A DNA stretch of 24,036 nt from a virus: positions 1 to 24,036 of IMG/VR virus record IMGVR_UViG_3300034012_001790; one strand, written 5' to 3'. Both the position numbers and the translations under genes were made by a program. Positions 1-8,527 of this stretch are shown in pieces. Each line of letters opens with the position of its first letter. Positions within the stretch are counted from its first letter, which is position 1. Under the pieces are notes generated by a model. It searched no databases and was not told where the DNA came from. It worked only from the letters and a program-made list of their open reading frames with translations.

Positions 1-245
1 TTGGTAGGAGCCGTGGTGCCTCCGTACTGAACGATCCCGCCAATCGGTACGAAGATGCCACTGGCGGCCTTAGCTTGAGTTACCGCCCCGGCAGCCAGCT
101 CACTAGTGCCAACCGCACCGTCGTCAATCTGCGACGAGTTAATGCTATTGACACCCAGTACGAGGGCATCAAGGTTGTCCATAAGCTGATTGACGTTCTC
201 AGGCTGACCAGCCTGAAGCGTGTAAGGAAGTGCAACCTGCGCCAT
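1..245 (-). CDS. Tail fibre / collar-domain protein, N-terminus only
   Basis: The gene starts with ATG at 245 and runs off the left edge, so only about 81 residues are visible. It begins directly after the stop codon of the 593-aa tail protein, with no spacer. The visible part opens with MAQVALPYTLQAG, continues with a low-complexity Ala/Gly stretch (DDGAVGTSELAAGAVTQAKA) and reaches IGGIVQYGGTTAPT. That last motif matches the entry to the phage tail-collar domain (IPIGGIIQYGGTTAPTGW... type). The family forms distal tail fibres or adhesins in the virion. The position after the tail protein fits a receptor-binding or fibre role. The C-terminal part that would decide specificity lies outside the window. 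Confidence 0.7.
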   Translation of the reverse strand, partial: MAQVALPYTLQAGQPENVNQLMDNLDALVLGVNSINSSQIDDGAVGTSELAAGAVTQAKAASGIFVPIGGIVQYGGTTAPT

Positions 246-2027
246 TTACTCTCCATCCAATCGTGTAACACTCGGGATGCGCTGCTCCCGCAAGTGATGA
301 ATAACCTTTGACACTCGCCACGCTCCAGGGGAAGCTGACGAGTTGTAGATCTCAATGCCAACGTAGGCACCGCGAACTCCTTGCCTGACCAGTCTGGGCC
401 TGTTTGCCGCCGGCCTGCCCCAAGTGTCAGAGCCAGTCCCGTCACCCCACGTATCCGGGCCACCCTCATTTCCCTGCCACTTATCAAACGTGCCAGCCAG
501 CGAAACCTCTTTGACCTGCACCGACGAACTGAAGTCGTCATTTAGCGCAAAGCGAATGTCGCCAGAACCCCACACCTTTGATTCACGAACCGTCTTGTGA
601 ACTGCTGAGCCAAAGTCATTGAACGCGGTCTTGACGAAGCTGTAGATCGTCGTGGACGCGGTAGCTGACCGGGCCGCATCGGATCCAAGCCCGTCCTGAA
701 CCCTGCCGATCCGCTTGTACCCATCGGCGTAGCTGAACACCAGGTCAGGCGAGGAGCTGATCTTGAACGACGCTAGAGCCGCAGCCTGCACATCCCACAC
801 CGTCCACCAGTTGTCCCGAGGATCAAAGACAAACAGGCGGTTATTGAACGATGAGGCACCAGTCGGGACCGCAAGATAGACCTGCTGGTTGTGGTACAGC
901 ATCCGGGCCTTCTCGATGCTCCCGAACCCAATGGTGTTGCCAGAGTAGAGATCCGGCGCGGCACCGACAAACAGCGGGTTCAGAAGCTCACTGACGAGCT
1001 GCGGGTAGCCGCCGTTCGTGCGGTACACCCCATCCTGGGCCAAGAAATACACCCCGTCGGGGCCGACGCAAAGCGCCCCAGGAGCAGCCAGGCCCTTGCC
1101 GGCCTCAACAGCGCGGTAGTTGAACTCAGGATTGCCGTCGGAGTCAAGGGTCGTCCCGTAGAACACGAAGAAGCGTGTTTCCTTGAACACCAGAACGTAG
1201 TTGTCAAACGCGGCGACACCCATGATCTTCTCGCCGTCGCCGGGGTTGAGATCAACCCAGTTGTCAGTCTCAAACGTAGTCGGCACCGACGGGTTAGAGA
1301 ACCTGACCGTGGACGAGTTATCGCCCGCAACAGAGTTGGCAAAGTAGGCGTTCACCAGCCGGTTATCCCACGGAGTCACCGTCAGGAAACGGCCATCGGG
1401 AGTAAAGCCCGTGTACCCCGTGTTGCTCCAGTTAGAGCCGTCCCACCGCTGGATTGTGTCCGTCCCGTTCGCGGCGAAGATTACCTGCGAGGTCGGGCCA
1501 CCGAACCGGGCGAAGTAGTGCGGGCTCGCGGTTACTCCCGTAGTGCGAGCTGACCCGACAATCTCACCATTCGTGGAATAGACCTCCAGGCGGTTGCCGG
1601 CACCACACACAAGCTGCCTGGTTCCGCCTGTCGTGTAGAACGCGCTCAGGGAGTCGTAGCGATTCGTGGCACCGCCCGTGACTGTTGCGTTATCAGCGAT
1701 GTTTGCTGTGACACCTGTGCAGCCAGTGAAAGTTGTAGAAGTCTTGCCAGTATAAGCGACCGTAAGCGAACCAATAACTAGCGTCCCAGCCGAAGCAAAG
1801 CTGTCAGTGCTGTCCACTGTCAGTGTTGAAGCCCCGGAGCTAACAGCGCCGTTAATCAGCGTCACCGGCCCGAACGCCGCATAACCAGGGCGCTGTCTTA
1901 CACCGCCACGCTCATCGAACGTCACATTGAGAAGGTCGTACGCCTGCGTCGGCTGCATGACCTCATAGCTGTCGCGGAGATTCAGCCCACCGGAGAACGG
2001 GGCAGCGGCGACCGCGTTGTAGGGCAT
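246..2027 (-). CDS. Virion tail protein, nozzle/hub-like (593 aa)
   Basis: Its N-terminus (FSGGLNLRDS, then DLLNVTFDERGGVRQRPGY at about residues 31-49) is typical of phage tail proteins that annotate as tail tubular B, stabilisation or nozzle proteins. The body has many short beta-rich repeats such as WDGSNWSNTGYTG and DGVYFLAQDGVYR, consistent with a beta-propeller. Residues about 61-118 form an inserted module (TLTVDSTDSF, IGSLTVAYTGKTSTTFTGCTG) that recurs in many phage tail and fibre proteins as a small beta domain. The start overlaps the adaptor stop by one base (TGATG), so the genes are co-translated. By order it should sit below the adaptor in the tail. The exact family is inferred from motif appearance and gene order. 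Confidence 0.6.
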   Translation of the reverse strand: MPYNAVAAAPFSGGLNLRDSYEVMQPTQAYDLLNVTFDERGGVRQRPGYAAFGPVTLINGAVSSGASTLTVDSTDSFASAGTLVIGSLTVAYTGKTSTTFTGCTGVTANIADNATVTGGATNRYDSLSAFYTTGGTRQLVCGAGNRLEVYSTNGEIVGSARTTGVTASPHYFARFGGPTSQVIFAANGTDTIQRWDGSNWSNTGYTGFTPDGRFLTVTPWDNRLVNAYFANSVAGDNSSTVRFSNPSVPTTFETDNWVDLNPGDGEKIMGVAAFDNYVLVFKETRFFVFYGTTLDSDGNPEFNYRAVEAGKGLAAPGALCVGPDGVYFLAQDGVYRTNGGYPQLVSELLNPLFVGAAPDLYSGNTIGFGSIEKARMLYHNQQVYLAVPTGASSFNNRLFVFDPRDNWWTVWDVQAAALASFKISSSPDLVFSYADGYKRIGRVQDGLGSDAARSATASTTIYSFVKTAFNDFGSAVHKTVRESKVWGSGDIRFALNDDFSSSVQVKEVSLAGTFDKWQGNEGGPDTWGDGTGSDTWGRPAANRPRLVRQGVRGAYVGIEIYNSSASPGAWRVSKVIHHLREQRIPSVTRLDGE

Positions 2028-2953
2028 CAGCGATAGTCGGTCGAGTAGCCGTACGTCACGATCAGATCAGTGTCCTGGTGCTGCTGCACCAGCAGACGCT
2101 CGCGCATCATCTGAACCAGAGCGTCACCTTCACGCCTGACGATCTGCGCCATCTCCGGGTTATCGGAATCCATGTAGGCGCGGGCGCAGGCGTAGTCAAT
2201 GATCGCGTACTGGTAGCGCGACGGAATCTCAGGCTGATCGTCGTTGTCGGATAGCTCGCCAGCCAGGCGCAGGTAACGCACCAGCAGCGTGTCGGAACCT
2301 ACTGGATAGGTGTTCAGCGTTGTCCCTTGCGTGATATAGGCGTAATCCGGGGAGCCCGTGGCCGACAGATCCGGGTAGCTTTCAACCAGGGTGCGGCGGT
2401 CAATGAACCCAATGTTGCGGTCAGCGGTCGTGTTCGTCACCGACTCAATCGTTCCCAGGTCGCTGATAATCACCGGAGCCGGGGTGCTAACGCTCGTCTG
2501 AAGAAACGGCCAGTCGTCCATTTCCAGAATCTCCATATACGCTTGGTTGATCCACCGCTTAGCGCGGGTCACACCAGCACCGCCATCATCCAGATAGTCA
2601 AAGCCGCGAGCGTAAAACTCCGTGAGAAGCTGGGCGAACGTCATGCCAACACCCGTAGACGGCGTAACCGTCTGGGTGCCAGTCGAGGTGATCGTCAGCT
2701 CCTCGGCGGCCCAAGTGGTAGGCGAGCCGGCATCATCCCAAGTGACCTGATACTGCCCGACGCTGGCCGGGGCAGTCAGCGTGGCAACGTAGATCCCCGA
2801 CCCGCCAGGAGTCTCAACGATGTTGCCGGTAGTCCGGGCAATCGTAGTGCCGCCAACACCATCGGTGACACGGACACCAATGGTGCCGGTCAAACCAGTA
2901 GGGAATCCCGTAGCCGTGGACTCAAATGATGTTGAGGGCTTTGCGAAGATCAC
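2027..2953 (-). CDS. Head-tail adaptor with N-terminal Ig-like domain (308 aa)
   Basis: The protein has two parts. Residues 1-93 look like an immunoglobulin/big-domain fold (GVRVTDGVGG, GSGIYVATLTAP, GQYQVTWDDAG, WAAEELTI), as found in phage surface decorations. From Met104 the sequence is a helical adaptor type: MTFAQLLTEF, then TRAKRWINQAYMEILEMDDWPFL and a C-terminal ARAYMDSDNPEMAQIVRREGDAL. This C-terminal region resembles proteins that sit between portal and tail in short-tailed phages. The start is GTG at 2953, immediately after the stop of the 164-aa gene. The Ig-like extension on an adaptor is unusual. The alternative is that translation also starts near Met104. Confidence 0.6.
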   Translation of the reverse strand: MIFAKPSTSFESTATGFPTGLTGTIGVRVTDGVGGTTIARTTGNIVETPGGSGIYVATLTAPASVGQYQVTWDDAGSPTTWAAEELTITSTGTQTVTPSTGVGMTFAQLLTEFYARGFDYLDDGGAGVTRAKRWINQAYMEILEMDDWPFLQTSVSTPAPVIISDLGTIESVTNTTADRNIGFIDRRTLVESYPDLSATGSPDYAYITQGTTLNTYPVGSDTLLVRYLRLAGELSDNDDQPEIPSRYQYAIIDYACARAYMDSDNPEMAQIVRREGDALVQMMRERLLVQQHQDTDLIVTYGYSTDYR

Positions 2954-3448
2954 TTAGCTTTTCTTGCCTTTCACGCTGTTAGTCCAGCCATCCTTCATTG
3001 ACACATGCGCTCGCTGCGCGCTTTCATACCGCTCAGCAAACTCCACCTGACGCTCCTCGGCGCGGTCGCGCTTCTCGTCCTCCATGCGCCGCAGGTGAGC
3101 CTCACCCTGCCGGACAAGCCGATCAAAGTTCTCGGGCTTCGTCAGGTCGTTACGGCGCATCATTTCCAGATGCTCGCTGCCGGGCTCCACAAACTCCCCG
3201 GCTTCGCCCTGAAGCGGGTAGTAGGTAGCCATCGTCTGCTCGTTATCGCGCCTAACGTGCCAGAAGCCAGGCTTTAGACCCGGCTCGGTAGCACCCTCAG
3301 ACGCCTTGACCAGCGAGAGCTTCGGATCCATCGCCTGAAGCTCACGGTCAAAATACTTCAGCCACTCATGTCGGCGGCCAAGCCGCTCAAGCTGGCTATC
3401 AAGTTCATGGTTGATCTGGGCCGTAGGCGGCACCCAAATATCGGTCAT
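2954..3448 (-). CDS. Head-module protein of unknown function (164 aa)
   Basis: I do not recognise a family. The protein is charged and mostly helical. It starts MTDIWVPPTAQINHELDSQL, contains a short aromatic section near residues 61-80 (KPGFWHVRRD, TMATYYPLQG) and ends in a long charged helix (about residues 100-150, rich in R, E and Q) with a Lys-rich tail (VKGKKS). A strong ribosome site, AGGAGG at 3460-3455, lies seven bases before the ATG and next to the terminator that follows the capsid gene. It is therefore expressed from read-through transcripts at a lower dose than capsid but with efficient initiation. Position between capsid and adaptor suggests a head accessory or completion role. 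Confidence 0.7.
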   Translation of the reverse strand: MTDIWVPPTAQINHELDSQLERLGRRHEWLKYFDRELQAMDPKLSLVKASEGATEPGLKPGFWHVRRDNEQTMATYYPLQGEAGEFVEPGSEHLEMMRRNDLTKPENFDRLVRQGEAHLRRMEDEKRDRAEERQVEFAERYESAQRAHVSMKDGWTNSVKGKKS

Positions 3449-3462
3449 TCAATCCCTCCTAG

Positions 3463-3501
3463 AGAAAAACAAAGCGCCCCCCGCCCGAAGGCGAGGGGCG
3501 C
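3463..3501 (-). terminator. Intrinsic terminator after the major capsid gene
   Basis: On the minus strand a 12-bp stem with one mismatch (3501-3490 with 3485-3474) closes a TTCG tetraloop, and is followed by TTTGTTTTT. The stem is GC-rich. It lies seven bases after the capsid stop and just before the next ribosome site. It probably attenuates transcription, so capsid is made in excess over downstream genes. Confidence 0.85.
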
Positions 3502-3507
3502 GATGAA

Positions 3508-4716
3508 TCAGGTAAGGCCCGTAAGAGCCGCGTGGCTGTTACGACGACGGACGCCAAGCTGCATCCGGGTCGTAATCTTGCCCGCGTAGGCATCCTCACC
3601 CTGGACCCAGGCGAGAGTCTCCCCGCCCGTAATCCTTGACTGCCAGTAGGGGTCACCAGCCGACACGGTGAACAGGTCACCGATGGTCAGGAAGTAGACC
3701 GCCTCGTTCTGGCAGTCGGGAACAGCGAACAGCTTGACGCCGTTAATATCAACGCCATCAACCCCACCAGTCGGGGTGCTGTTGTCGTTCGCGTAGCGAA
3801 CCTGAGCCTGAAGCAGCGTGTACGCCTTGCGCTGCTGCTTGAGGCCCGTAATCACGAAGTCGGCCGGCTTGCCGGTCTTCTGCGCGATTACGCTGTTCTG
3901 GGTGTAGAGCAGCGCCAGAGTGATCGCCTGCGACGTTGAATCAACGCCGGCAGCAACCCACTCCGGGTAGCTCGCGGGAGCAAGACCACCGAGAGTCGCG
4001 GAAGTGGAAATGATGTTCCGCAGTCCGTTCATCTCGTACGAGGTCGAACCGCTCCGAGTCCCCTTCAGCGACACGAAAGCCGCAGAAGTGGTGGAGATAG
4101 CCGAACCGTCAATGGTGATCGTGCTGTTAGCCAGATCGACAGCGGTAATGCCAACGCCCGACGCAAGAGAGGTCGGGTTAGAGGCAGTACCGATATCAAC
4201 CTTCGCACCAACGCCAATCCAACCGCGCTCAATGGCGTTGTAGCCACTGGTCGTGTTGAGCTGAACCGTGGTGCTGGACGACGTAGTACCGCACTGGGCG
4301 ATCTGCGCCGAGCCGTCCATGAAAATCTGACGGGAGAGGTTACGGTTGAGGTCATTGACCGCGCCCGAAACCTCCTCATCGACCACGGACGCAACCGAAA
4401 GAGCATCGCCCTTCGTCTGGTCAATAGCCGAGCCCTGGATCTTCACCTGGACATGCTGGTTGGTATAGCTCCACTGAGCCTGAGCGTACGACTGGTTACC
4501 AGCCGAGTTCAGGGTGCCGCCCGAGGACGACGTAGTGGAGAAGCCCCAGTTCCGACCAATGTGGATCGGGGTCAGGGCGTACTCACCCATCTGGGTGTTC
4601 TTCAGCCGCTTAACACGGGACAGGACCGGGTTATCGTTGTAAAGCTGCTCAGCGATACGCTCCTCGGTCCAAGTCTCCTTGAGTGCGGCCTGGATGGTGC
4701 TGGGATCAGCAGGCAT
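3508..4716 (-). CDS. Major capsid protein (402 aa)
   Basis: Length, gene order (portal, scaffold, this gene, adaptor) and sequence fit a phage major head protein. The N-terminal helix MPADPSTIQAALKETWTEER is followed by ALTPIHIGRNWGFSTTSSSGGT and a Ser/Thr-rich body. The C-terminus contains a typical capsid pattern, with an SRITGGETLAWVQGEDAYAG-like section (split here) followed by a basic KITTRMQLGVRRRN end. The fold is presumably HK97-type, which is inferred from context. A GGAGGT ribosome site lies eight bases before the ATG. It has its own terminator downstream, as expected for the most abundant late product. Confidence 0.85.
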   Translation of the reverse strand: MPADPSTIQAALKETWTEERIAEQLYNDNPVLSRVKRLKNTQMGEYALTPIHIGRNWGFSTTSSSGGTLNSAGNQSYAQAQWSYTNQHVQVKIQGSAIDQTKGDALSVASVVDEEVSGAVNDLNRNLSRQIFMDGSAQIAQCGTTSSSTTVQLNTTSGYNAIERGWIGVGAKVDIGTASNPTSLASGVGITAVDLANSTITIDGSAISTTSAAFVSLKGTRSGSTSYEMNGLRNIISTSATLGGLAPASYPEWVAAGVDSTSQAITLALLYTQNSVIAQKTGKPADFVITGLKQQRKAYTLLQAQVRYANDNSTPTGGVDGVDINGVKLFAVPDCQNEAVYFLTIGDLFTVSAGDPYWQSRITGGETLAWVQGEDAYAGKITTRMQLGVRRRNSHAALTGLT

Positions 4717-4754
4717 CTAGGAGTACCTCCGGTACTTGTATTTACAAAATGACA

Positions 4755-4777
4755 AGCGATCCCAAGTAGGGATCACT
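4755..4777 (-). other. Stem-loop between scaffold and capsid genes
   Basis: The scaffold stop codon lies inside a stem-loop (arms 4777-4769 and 4763-4755, six perfect pairs GATCCC/GGGATC extended by three more including a G-U, five-base loop). It is followed by TGTCATTTTG on the minus strand, which is a poor T-tract. It could be a weak terminator or an RNA processing/stability element that separates scaffold and capsid dosage. Confidence 0.4.
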
Positions 4778-5507
4778 CGTTGGCTTCAATCAGGGCTGCA
4801 ATCCGCTTCCGGCGCTCCTCCTCGTTAGAGAAGTCAAAGCCTTCTTCGGCCTGCTCACCCTGAAGCGGCTGCCGGGGAGCCTTCTTGCTGTCGATCCACT
4901 GCTTCTGCTTAGACCCGTAAAGGTCGTCAAGCATCTGCTTCGCGGCCTCAAGCTGCGGGAAACCTTCACGATTCAGGTCCATCGTCGCTGCGATAGACAG
5001 AACCGCACGTTGCTCGGCTTCATCCTCAACTCCGAGGCGAGACATTTCCCCATCGGTAAATGACTCAATCTCCTGCAAAATGGCCTGCTCCTGCTGGGCT
5101 TCCTTGTAGGACTCCCATTCGGCAGCCAACTGGTCTACGCGAGGGTCTGCAACCGGCTCCTCAAACTCTGAGAAGTCAGACTCCAGGTTGTCCTCGTCTG
5201 CGACCTCAAAGCCCGCAGCGGCAGCCAAAGTCTCTGGCCCCACGTACTCTGCGAGCTGGCGAAGCGCATCATCGCGCATTTCTTCATCACTGAGCGCATT
5301 GAAAAACTCAGTAGCCGCTTCTGCTTCACGACGAAGCTCAGCGATTTCCTGGGTCTTGCGGGTGTAATCCGCTTGCATCGACTTGTACCGGGACTCAAGT
5401 TCCGGCGGCAGGTCTCCGCTTGCGTCAGTAAATGATTCGCTTGCCCCCTCGCCACTTACCGGGGGTGCGTCATTGACCGAATCCCCAATGGGCTGTTCGG
5501 TATCCAT
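4773..5507 (-). CDS. Capsid scaffolding protein (244 aa)
   Basis: The protein is very acidic and helical. Residues 1-40 are a disordered Ser/Pro/Asp-rich start, residues about 38-70 form a predicted coiled coil (SRYKSMQADYTRKTQEIAEL), the middle is Glu-rich, and the C-terminus is basic (EERRKRIAALIEANE). This is the usual layout of phage scaffolds, whose basic C-terminal helix contacts the capsid subunit. The gene sits between portal and major capsid genes, the standard location. The start has AAGGAG eight bases upstream. It would be inside the procapsid during assembly and then leave or be degraded; no protease gene is seen in the window. Confidence 0.8.
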   Translation of the reverse strand: MDTEQPIGDSVNDAPPVSGEGASESFTDASGDLPPELESRYKSMQADYTRKTQEIAELRREAEAATEFFNALSDEEMRDDALRQLAEYVGPETLAAAAGFEVADEDNLESDFSEFEEPVADPRVDQLAAEWESYKEAQQEQAILQEIESFTDGEMSRLGVEDEAEQRAVLSIAATMDLNREGFPQLEAAKQMLDDLYGSKQKQWIDSKKAPRQPLQGEQAEEGFDFSNEEERRKRIAALIEANE

Positions 5508-5683
5508 GTGTTTCTCCTTAGATAACAGCGATCCACAAAGGGGTTGTCGCCTATGAACCGCTCTCGCGGCCTTACCCCGAAACGGGGAAAGATCAAGTGG
5601 CAGCGCCTATCGGGGCTTTACGTACTGCCAGGGGGATTATTGGCGCGGGCCTACTGGCTCAAATCGCGCTGCCCGGACCCCCG
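5508..5683. other. 176-base gap between portal and scaffold genes
   Basis: I see no convincing gene on either strand. On the minus strand it holds a CCCCG-TTT-CGGGG hairpin (about 5574-5586) and ends with the scaffold ribosome site. It is the longest gap inside the tightly packed late operon, so it may hold an internal promoter or RNA structure, but no clear promoter hexamers are visible. Confidence 0.5.
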
Positions 5684-7678
5684 CTACTGAGGCGGGGCCG
5701 GCGGCATCCCCTCGCCGCCGAAAGCCTGCTGGTTCTGGTCGGGCATCGGCTTACCGTCCTGCGGGCGGGCAGCGTTCGCCATCCCGAGCTGCTGGGCAGC
5801 CATAGCCTGCTGCATCATCGCCTTCTGCTGCTCCTGCTGTTCCAGCCAGTCAAGTCCCTGGAGGTACAGCAGGATCGCTTCGCGCACCGCTTCAACGGCA
5901 AGCTCAAACTCCTGCGTCTTAGCGAAATCCTGAAAGATCGAACGGTGAACGGCAAGGTTGTCAATCCCTGCCCGTGGCATCCACGACGGAACATCCATCC
6001 CGTCGGGACCGGCCTGAAGGGGCTCCGCGAGAAACACTTCGGGGCCGGCAAGGATCTTCTGAATGGTGCGGTGCGCCCGGGCCACGTCCAGCTCGTAGGA
6101 GTCCACCAGGTCAGCGGCGGTTCCCTGCTCAATGGCAGCCATAGCCTTCTCAGGCTGAACCCAGCCGCGATCCGCGTAAGCCATCACGCGCTGCTCAAGC
6201 GCCTGGCGGGTGCGGGGCTCAATGCTTTCGGGGAACACCGTCACATCGACTTGCGAGCGAAGCTGAGCGCCCGTGAAGTCCTGGATGCTTTCCGGGCCAA
6301 ACCTGCCGTTGATATGGATAAGGCGAGGCTCGGAGTAGTGTTCGGCCACCAGCGTCAGGCAGTGACGCATCAGGCGCGAATGAAACTCCGCTAGGCGCTG
6401 AACGAAAGCCTGGCGAGCGGCGTTGTCGCGCTCAATCAGCACCGCCAATGCGCGACCGGAAGCATCAGTCGGCGTGTCGTTCTGGGAGGCGATGCGCTGC
6501 ATATCTCCAAGCGCCTCGCTCTTAAGCTGTGAAAGCTCCTGCGGGATCGGCGGGGTAGGCCGCCACTCAGGCTTCAAGCCATTGACGGGGTTGTAGACAA
6601 ACACCGCTCCGGGCTGATCGGTGAGCCGCTGACGCTTCGGGAACGCGCCGAGGGGAGCGAACACCTGCGGCATCAGCGCCATGTTCTTCCACTCAATCTG
6701 CTTATTGGTCGCGTCGTTGATCGTGCGCTGGGCATCCAGAAGGTGCCGGACAAGTCCCTGATCGCGGTCAGAGTCCGGGTCAAGGATGTAACTGAGCTTG
6801 TGCAGCACCGGCTCATCGACAACACCGCCCTTGCCGTCGGAGAACGGGTAAGCCTCCGGGGGGGTAATGATCTTGCCGTTAGCGATGCAGTACCGGCGTC
6901 CCTCGGGGTACTCCGCGCAGGGGCGCTCCAGGTAGTCGGTAATCATTACGAGGTCACGCTTGTCCTTATGCTCGCCCACCACGTACTCCGTGGAGGCGTC
7001 CGGCGTGACTTTCGTGCCGGGAATAAAGCCGGGCAGCGCCTTGACCTGCTCAACGCTCATGGCTCTACGCACGATGTACCAGCGGGCATCCTCAAAGCGC
7101 ACACCCGGCTCCCAGCCAACCTCGTTCGGGCCAAGAACCTCGATCCGCACATCGCCCAAACCGACAACCTGCCCGTTCTCGTCCTTCACGAACGGGGGAA
7201 CACTTGAATCCCAGTACGGCCAGGCGAAGCCCTCATCGGCTACGACGGCGTAAGTGACGACCTGCTCGGTGACGGTGCGAATATGCCACTCATCAAAGCC
7301 GTAGTAGGCAACCTTCTGGGCAACGGCAGCAGCCGACACATCATCCGGGTCGCTGGTAGACGGGTTCACCGAATAGGAGGGAACACGCTGCGTAGCGTAG
7401 GCGACCTCCTGCCGGACAATCGGCCCGATCAGGTTGCGGGTCGTACGGACCCGGTGACGGGGCTTGCCGCCCTCGCCAAAGAGAACACCCTGCTTGACCA
7501 GCCAGTTCTCCTTGTTGCGGTAGACGTACTGGTTGCCGCGCCAGAAGCTAAGACACTCGTTGCGCTCAGGTGCCTTGTCGTCAATCTGCTTCTTGCCCTT
7601 GTCGATGCGCTCGCTGATCGCCTTCGGAACATCCTGATTGAGCCCAATGGCTTTCTTCAGGTCGTCAATACCCGCCAT
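5684..7678 (-). CDS. Portal protein (664 aa)
   Basis: The protein forms the dodecameric DNA channel at one vertex of the head. Evidence is the size, the location between terminase and scaffold, and a podovirus-type portal pattern near the N-terminus: ECLSFWRGNQYVYRNKENW, then RTTRNLIGPIVRQEVAYAT and NPSTSDPDDVSAAAVAQKVA. The central region has WKNMALMPQVFAPLGAFPK and FVYNPVNGLKPEW, and the C-terminus is a Gln/Met-rich helical tail (EQQEQQKAMMQQAMAAQQ) ending in a Pro-rich stretch. I chose ATG at 7678, which overlaps the upstream stop as TGATG. A GTG one codon earlier is also possible. The long C-terminal helix suggests a barrel as in P22-like portals; this is inference. Confidence 0.85.
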   Translation of the reverse strand: MAGIDDLKKAIGLNQDVPKAISERIDKGKKQIDDKAPERNECLSFWRGNQYVYRNKENWLVKQGVLFGEGGKPRHRVRTTRNLIGPIVRQEVAYATQRVPSYSVNPSTSDPDDVSAAAVAQKVAYYGFDEWHIRTVTEQVVTYAVVADEGFAWPYWDSSVPPFVKDENGQVVGLGDVRIEVLGPNEVGWEPGVRFEDARWYIVRRAMSVEQVKALPGFIPGTKVTPDASTEYVVGEHKDKRDLVMITDYLERPCAEYPEGRRYCIANGKIITPPEAYPFSDGKGGVVDEPVLHKLSYILDPDSDRDQGLVRHLLDAQRTINDATNKQIEWKNMALMPQVFAPLGAFPKRQRLTDQPGAVFVYNPVNGLKPEWRPTPPIPQELSQLKSEALGDMQRIASQNDTPTDASGRALAVLIERDNAARQAFVQRLAEFHSRLMRHCLTLVAEHYSEPRLIHINGRFGPESIQDFTGAQLRSQVDVTVFPESIEPRTRQALEQRVMAYADRGWVQPEKAMAAIEQGTAADLVDSYELDVARAHRTIQKILAGPEVFLAEPLQAGPDGMDVPSWMPRAGIDNLAVHRSIFQDFAKTQEFELAVEAVREAILLYLQGLDWLEQQEQQKAMMQQAMAAQQLGMANAARPQDGKPMPDQNQQAFGGEGMPPAPPQ

Positions 7679-7935
7679 CACTCACCCAGCATTTCTTTAG
7701 CCATCGTGAAATCCTCATCGTCGTCAAACTCCACGAAATGCCGGGGCAGCTCAACGTCAAGAGCCTCCTGCGCCTGAACAGCATTGGCGGTCATGGGGTC
7801 TTGAATCCTCTGGAGCAGCGAGGCGCGGTCAGCAGCCGCAGCTTCACGCTCCCGCTCAATCAGGCGGGAGAAAGCAAACTGCTGATATGCGATAACAGCA
7901 AACGCCAGGGCGAGCCCGGCAAAAAGATAAATCAA
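7678..7935 (-). CDS. Small membrane-anchored protein between terminase and portal (85 aa)
   Basis: It begins with one hydrophobic helix at residues 2-18 (IYLFAGLALAFAVIAYQ), followed by a charged helix (SRLIEREREAAAADRASLLQ) and an acidic end (VEFDDDEDFTMAKEMLGE). The start is TTG at 7935, overlapping the preceding stop as TTGA; no better start is in frame. The helix-plus-coiled-coil layout resembles phage spanins or other small envelope proteins, but no partner gene is visible. Position inside the packaging-head block argues for a virion or assembly-site role. Function unknown. Confidence 0.6.
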   Translation of the reverse strand: MIYLFAGLALAFAVIAYQQFAFSRLIEREREAAAADRASLLQRIQDPMTANAVQAQEALDVELPRHFVEFDDDEDFTMAKEMLGE

Positions 7936-8300
7936 GCCTTCGCCTTCGGTTTCGCCGGCTTGCGGCCCGGGCGCTTACGCGCCGTGAACCCCGCCGACTC
8001 CATTACGTCAATCGCCTCAATGCGCTTATCGGCTTCGGAAAGCTCAAGTTCAAGCTCCTCAACCCGCGCCTCAAGACCCGCGATCTTGCCCTCAGCCTCA
8101 TACTCCATGCCGAGCTTGCGAGCAACTTCTTCGATGTAGCTGACCGACAGGTACACCCTCGGATCCACCAGCGCCGGGGTCAAGAGCGTATCCACGAAAC
8201 CCCTGGCGTCCTGGTCGCTCATCGTTGCGATGCAGTGACCGGGGGGAAGCTCACATCTGTCCACCACAACCAGCGCATCGTCCTTCGGCACAACTGCCAT
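7932..8300 (-). CDS. Unknown protein with central coiled coil (122 aa)
   Basis: No family recognised. Residues 1-65 are mixed (VVVDRCELPPGHCIATMSD, then FVDTLLTPALVDPRVYLS). Residues about 70-96 form a strong coiled coil (EAEGKIAGLEARVEELELEL). The C-terminus is highly basic and Pro/Lys-rich (KRPGRKPAKPKAKA), which suggests nucleic-acid binding. The ATG overlaps the preceding gene stop as TGATG, and its own stop overlaps the next start as TTGA. It lies between terminase and portal. Confidence 0.65.
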   Translation of the reverse strand: MAVVPKDDALVVVDRCELPPGHCIATMSDQDARGFVDTLLTPALVDPRVYLSVSYIEEVARKLGMEYEAEGKIAGLEARVEELELELSEADKRIEAIDVMESAGFTARKRPGRKPAKPKAKA

Positions 8301-8527
8301 CAGTAATCCTCCATTTCGTAACCCTGCTTCACCGCAAACTCCCGCGTCTTAATCGCGGCAGTGACAGCAAAACCCATTGGGTCATTCAACATCCTTGACC
8401 GGACTTGGCCCGAGGCCGGCGCGAACACCGCCCGGTAAAGCCCGCCCCTTACCGGAACGAACACGGAACAGGCACCAGCATCCAGCAGATCCAACGCCTC
8501 GTCGTACTGAGGGGTAAACAGGTTCAC
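8300..8527 (-). CDS. Small unknown protein downstream of the terminase (75 aa)
   Basis: The start is GTG at 8527, overlapping the terminase stop as GTGA. A longer in-frame extension upstream into the terminase exists but is less likely, because every junction here is a minimal overlap. The product reads NLFTPQYDEALDLLDAGACS, then VFVPVRGGLYRAVFAPASGQ, and ends KQGYEMEDY. The central beta-like section and short length suggest a compact single domain. No family recognised. Confidence 0.6.
   Translation of the reverse strand: MNLFTPQYDEALDLLDAGACSVFVPVRGGLYRAVFAPASGQVRSRMLNDPMGFAVTAAIKTREFAVKQGYEMEDY

Noticed and set aside
891-1553. Plus-strand open frame of 220 codons opposite the 593-aa tail gene
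   Set aside because: It lies wholly antisense to a clear structural gene, is rich in Arg/Val as expected from GC-rich complement, and has no ribosome site or motif.
5597-6394. Plus-strand open frame of 265 codons opposite the portal gene
   Set aside because: Antisense shadow of the portal gene; Leu/Arg/His-rich low-complexity product and no upstream signal.
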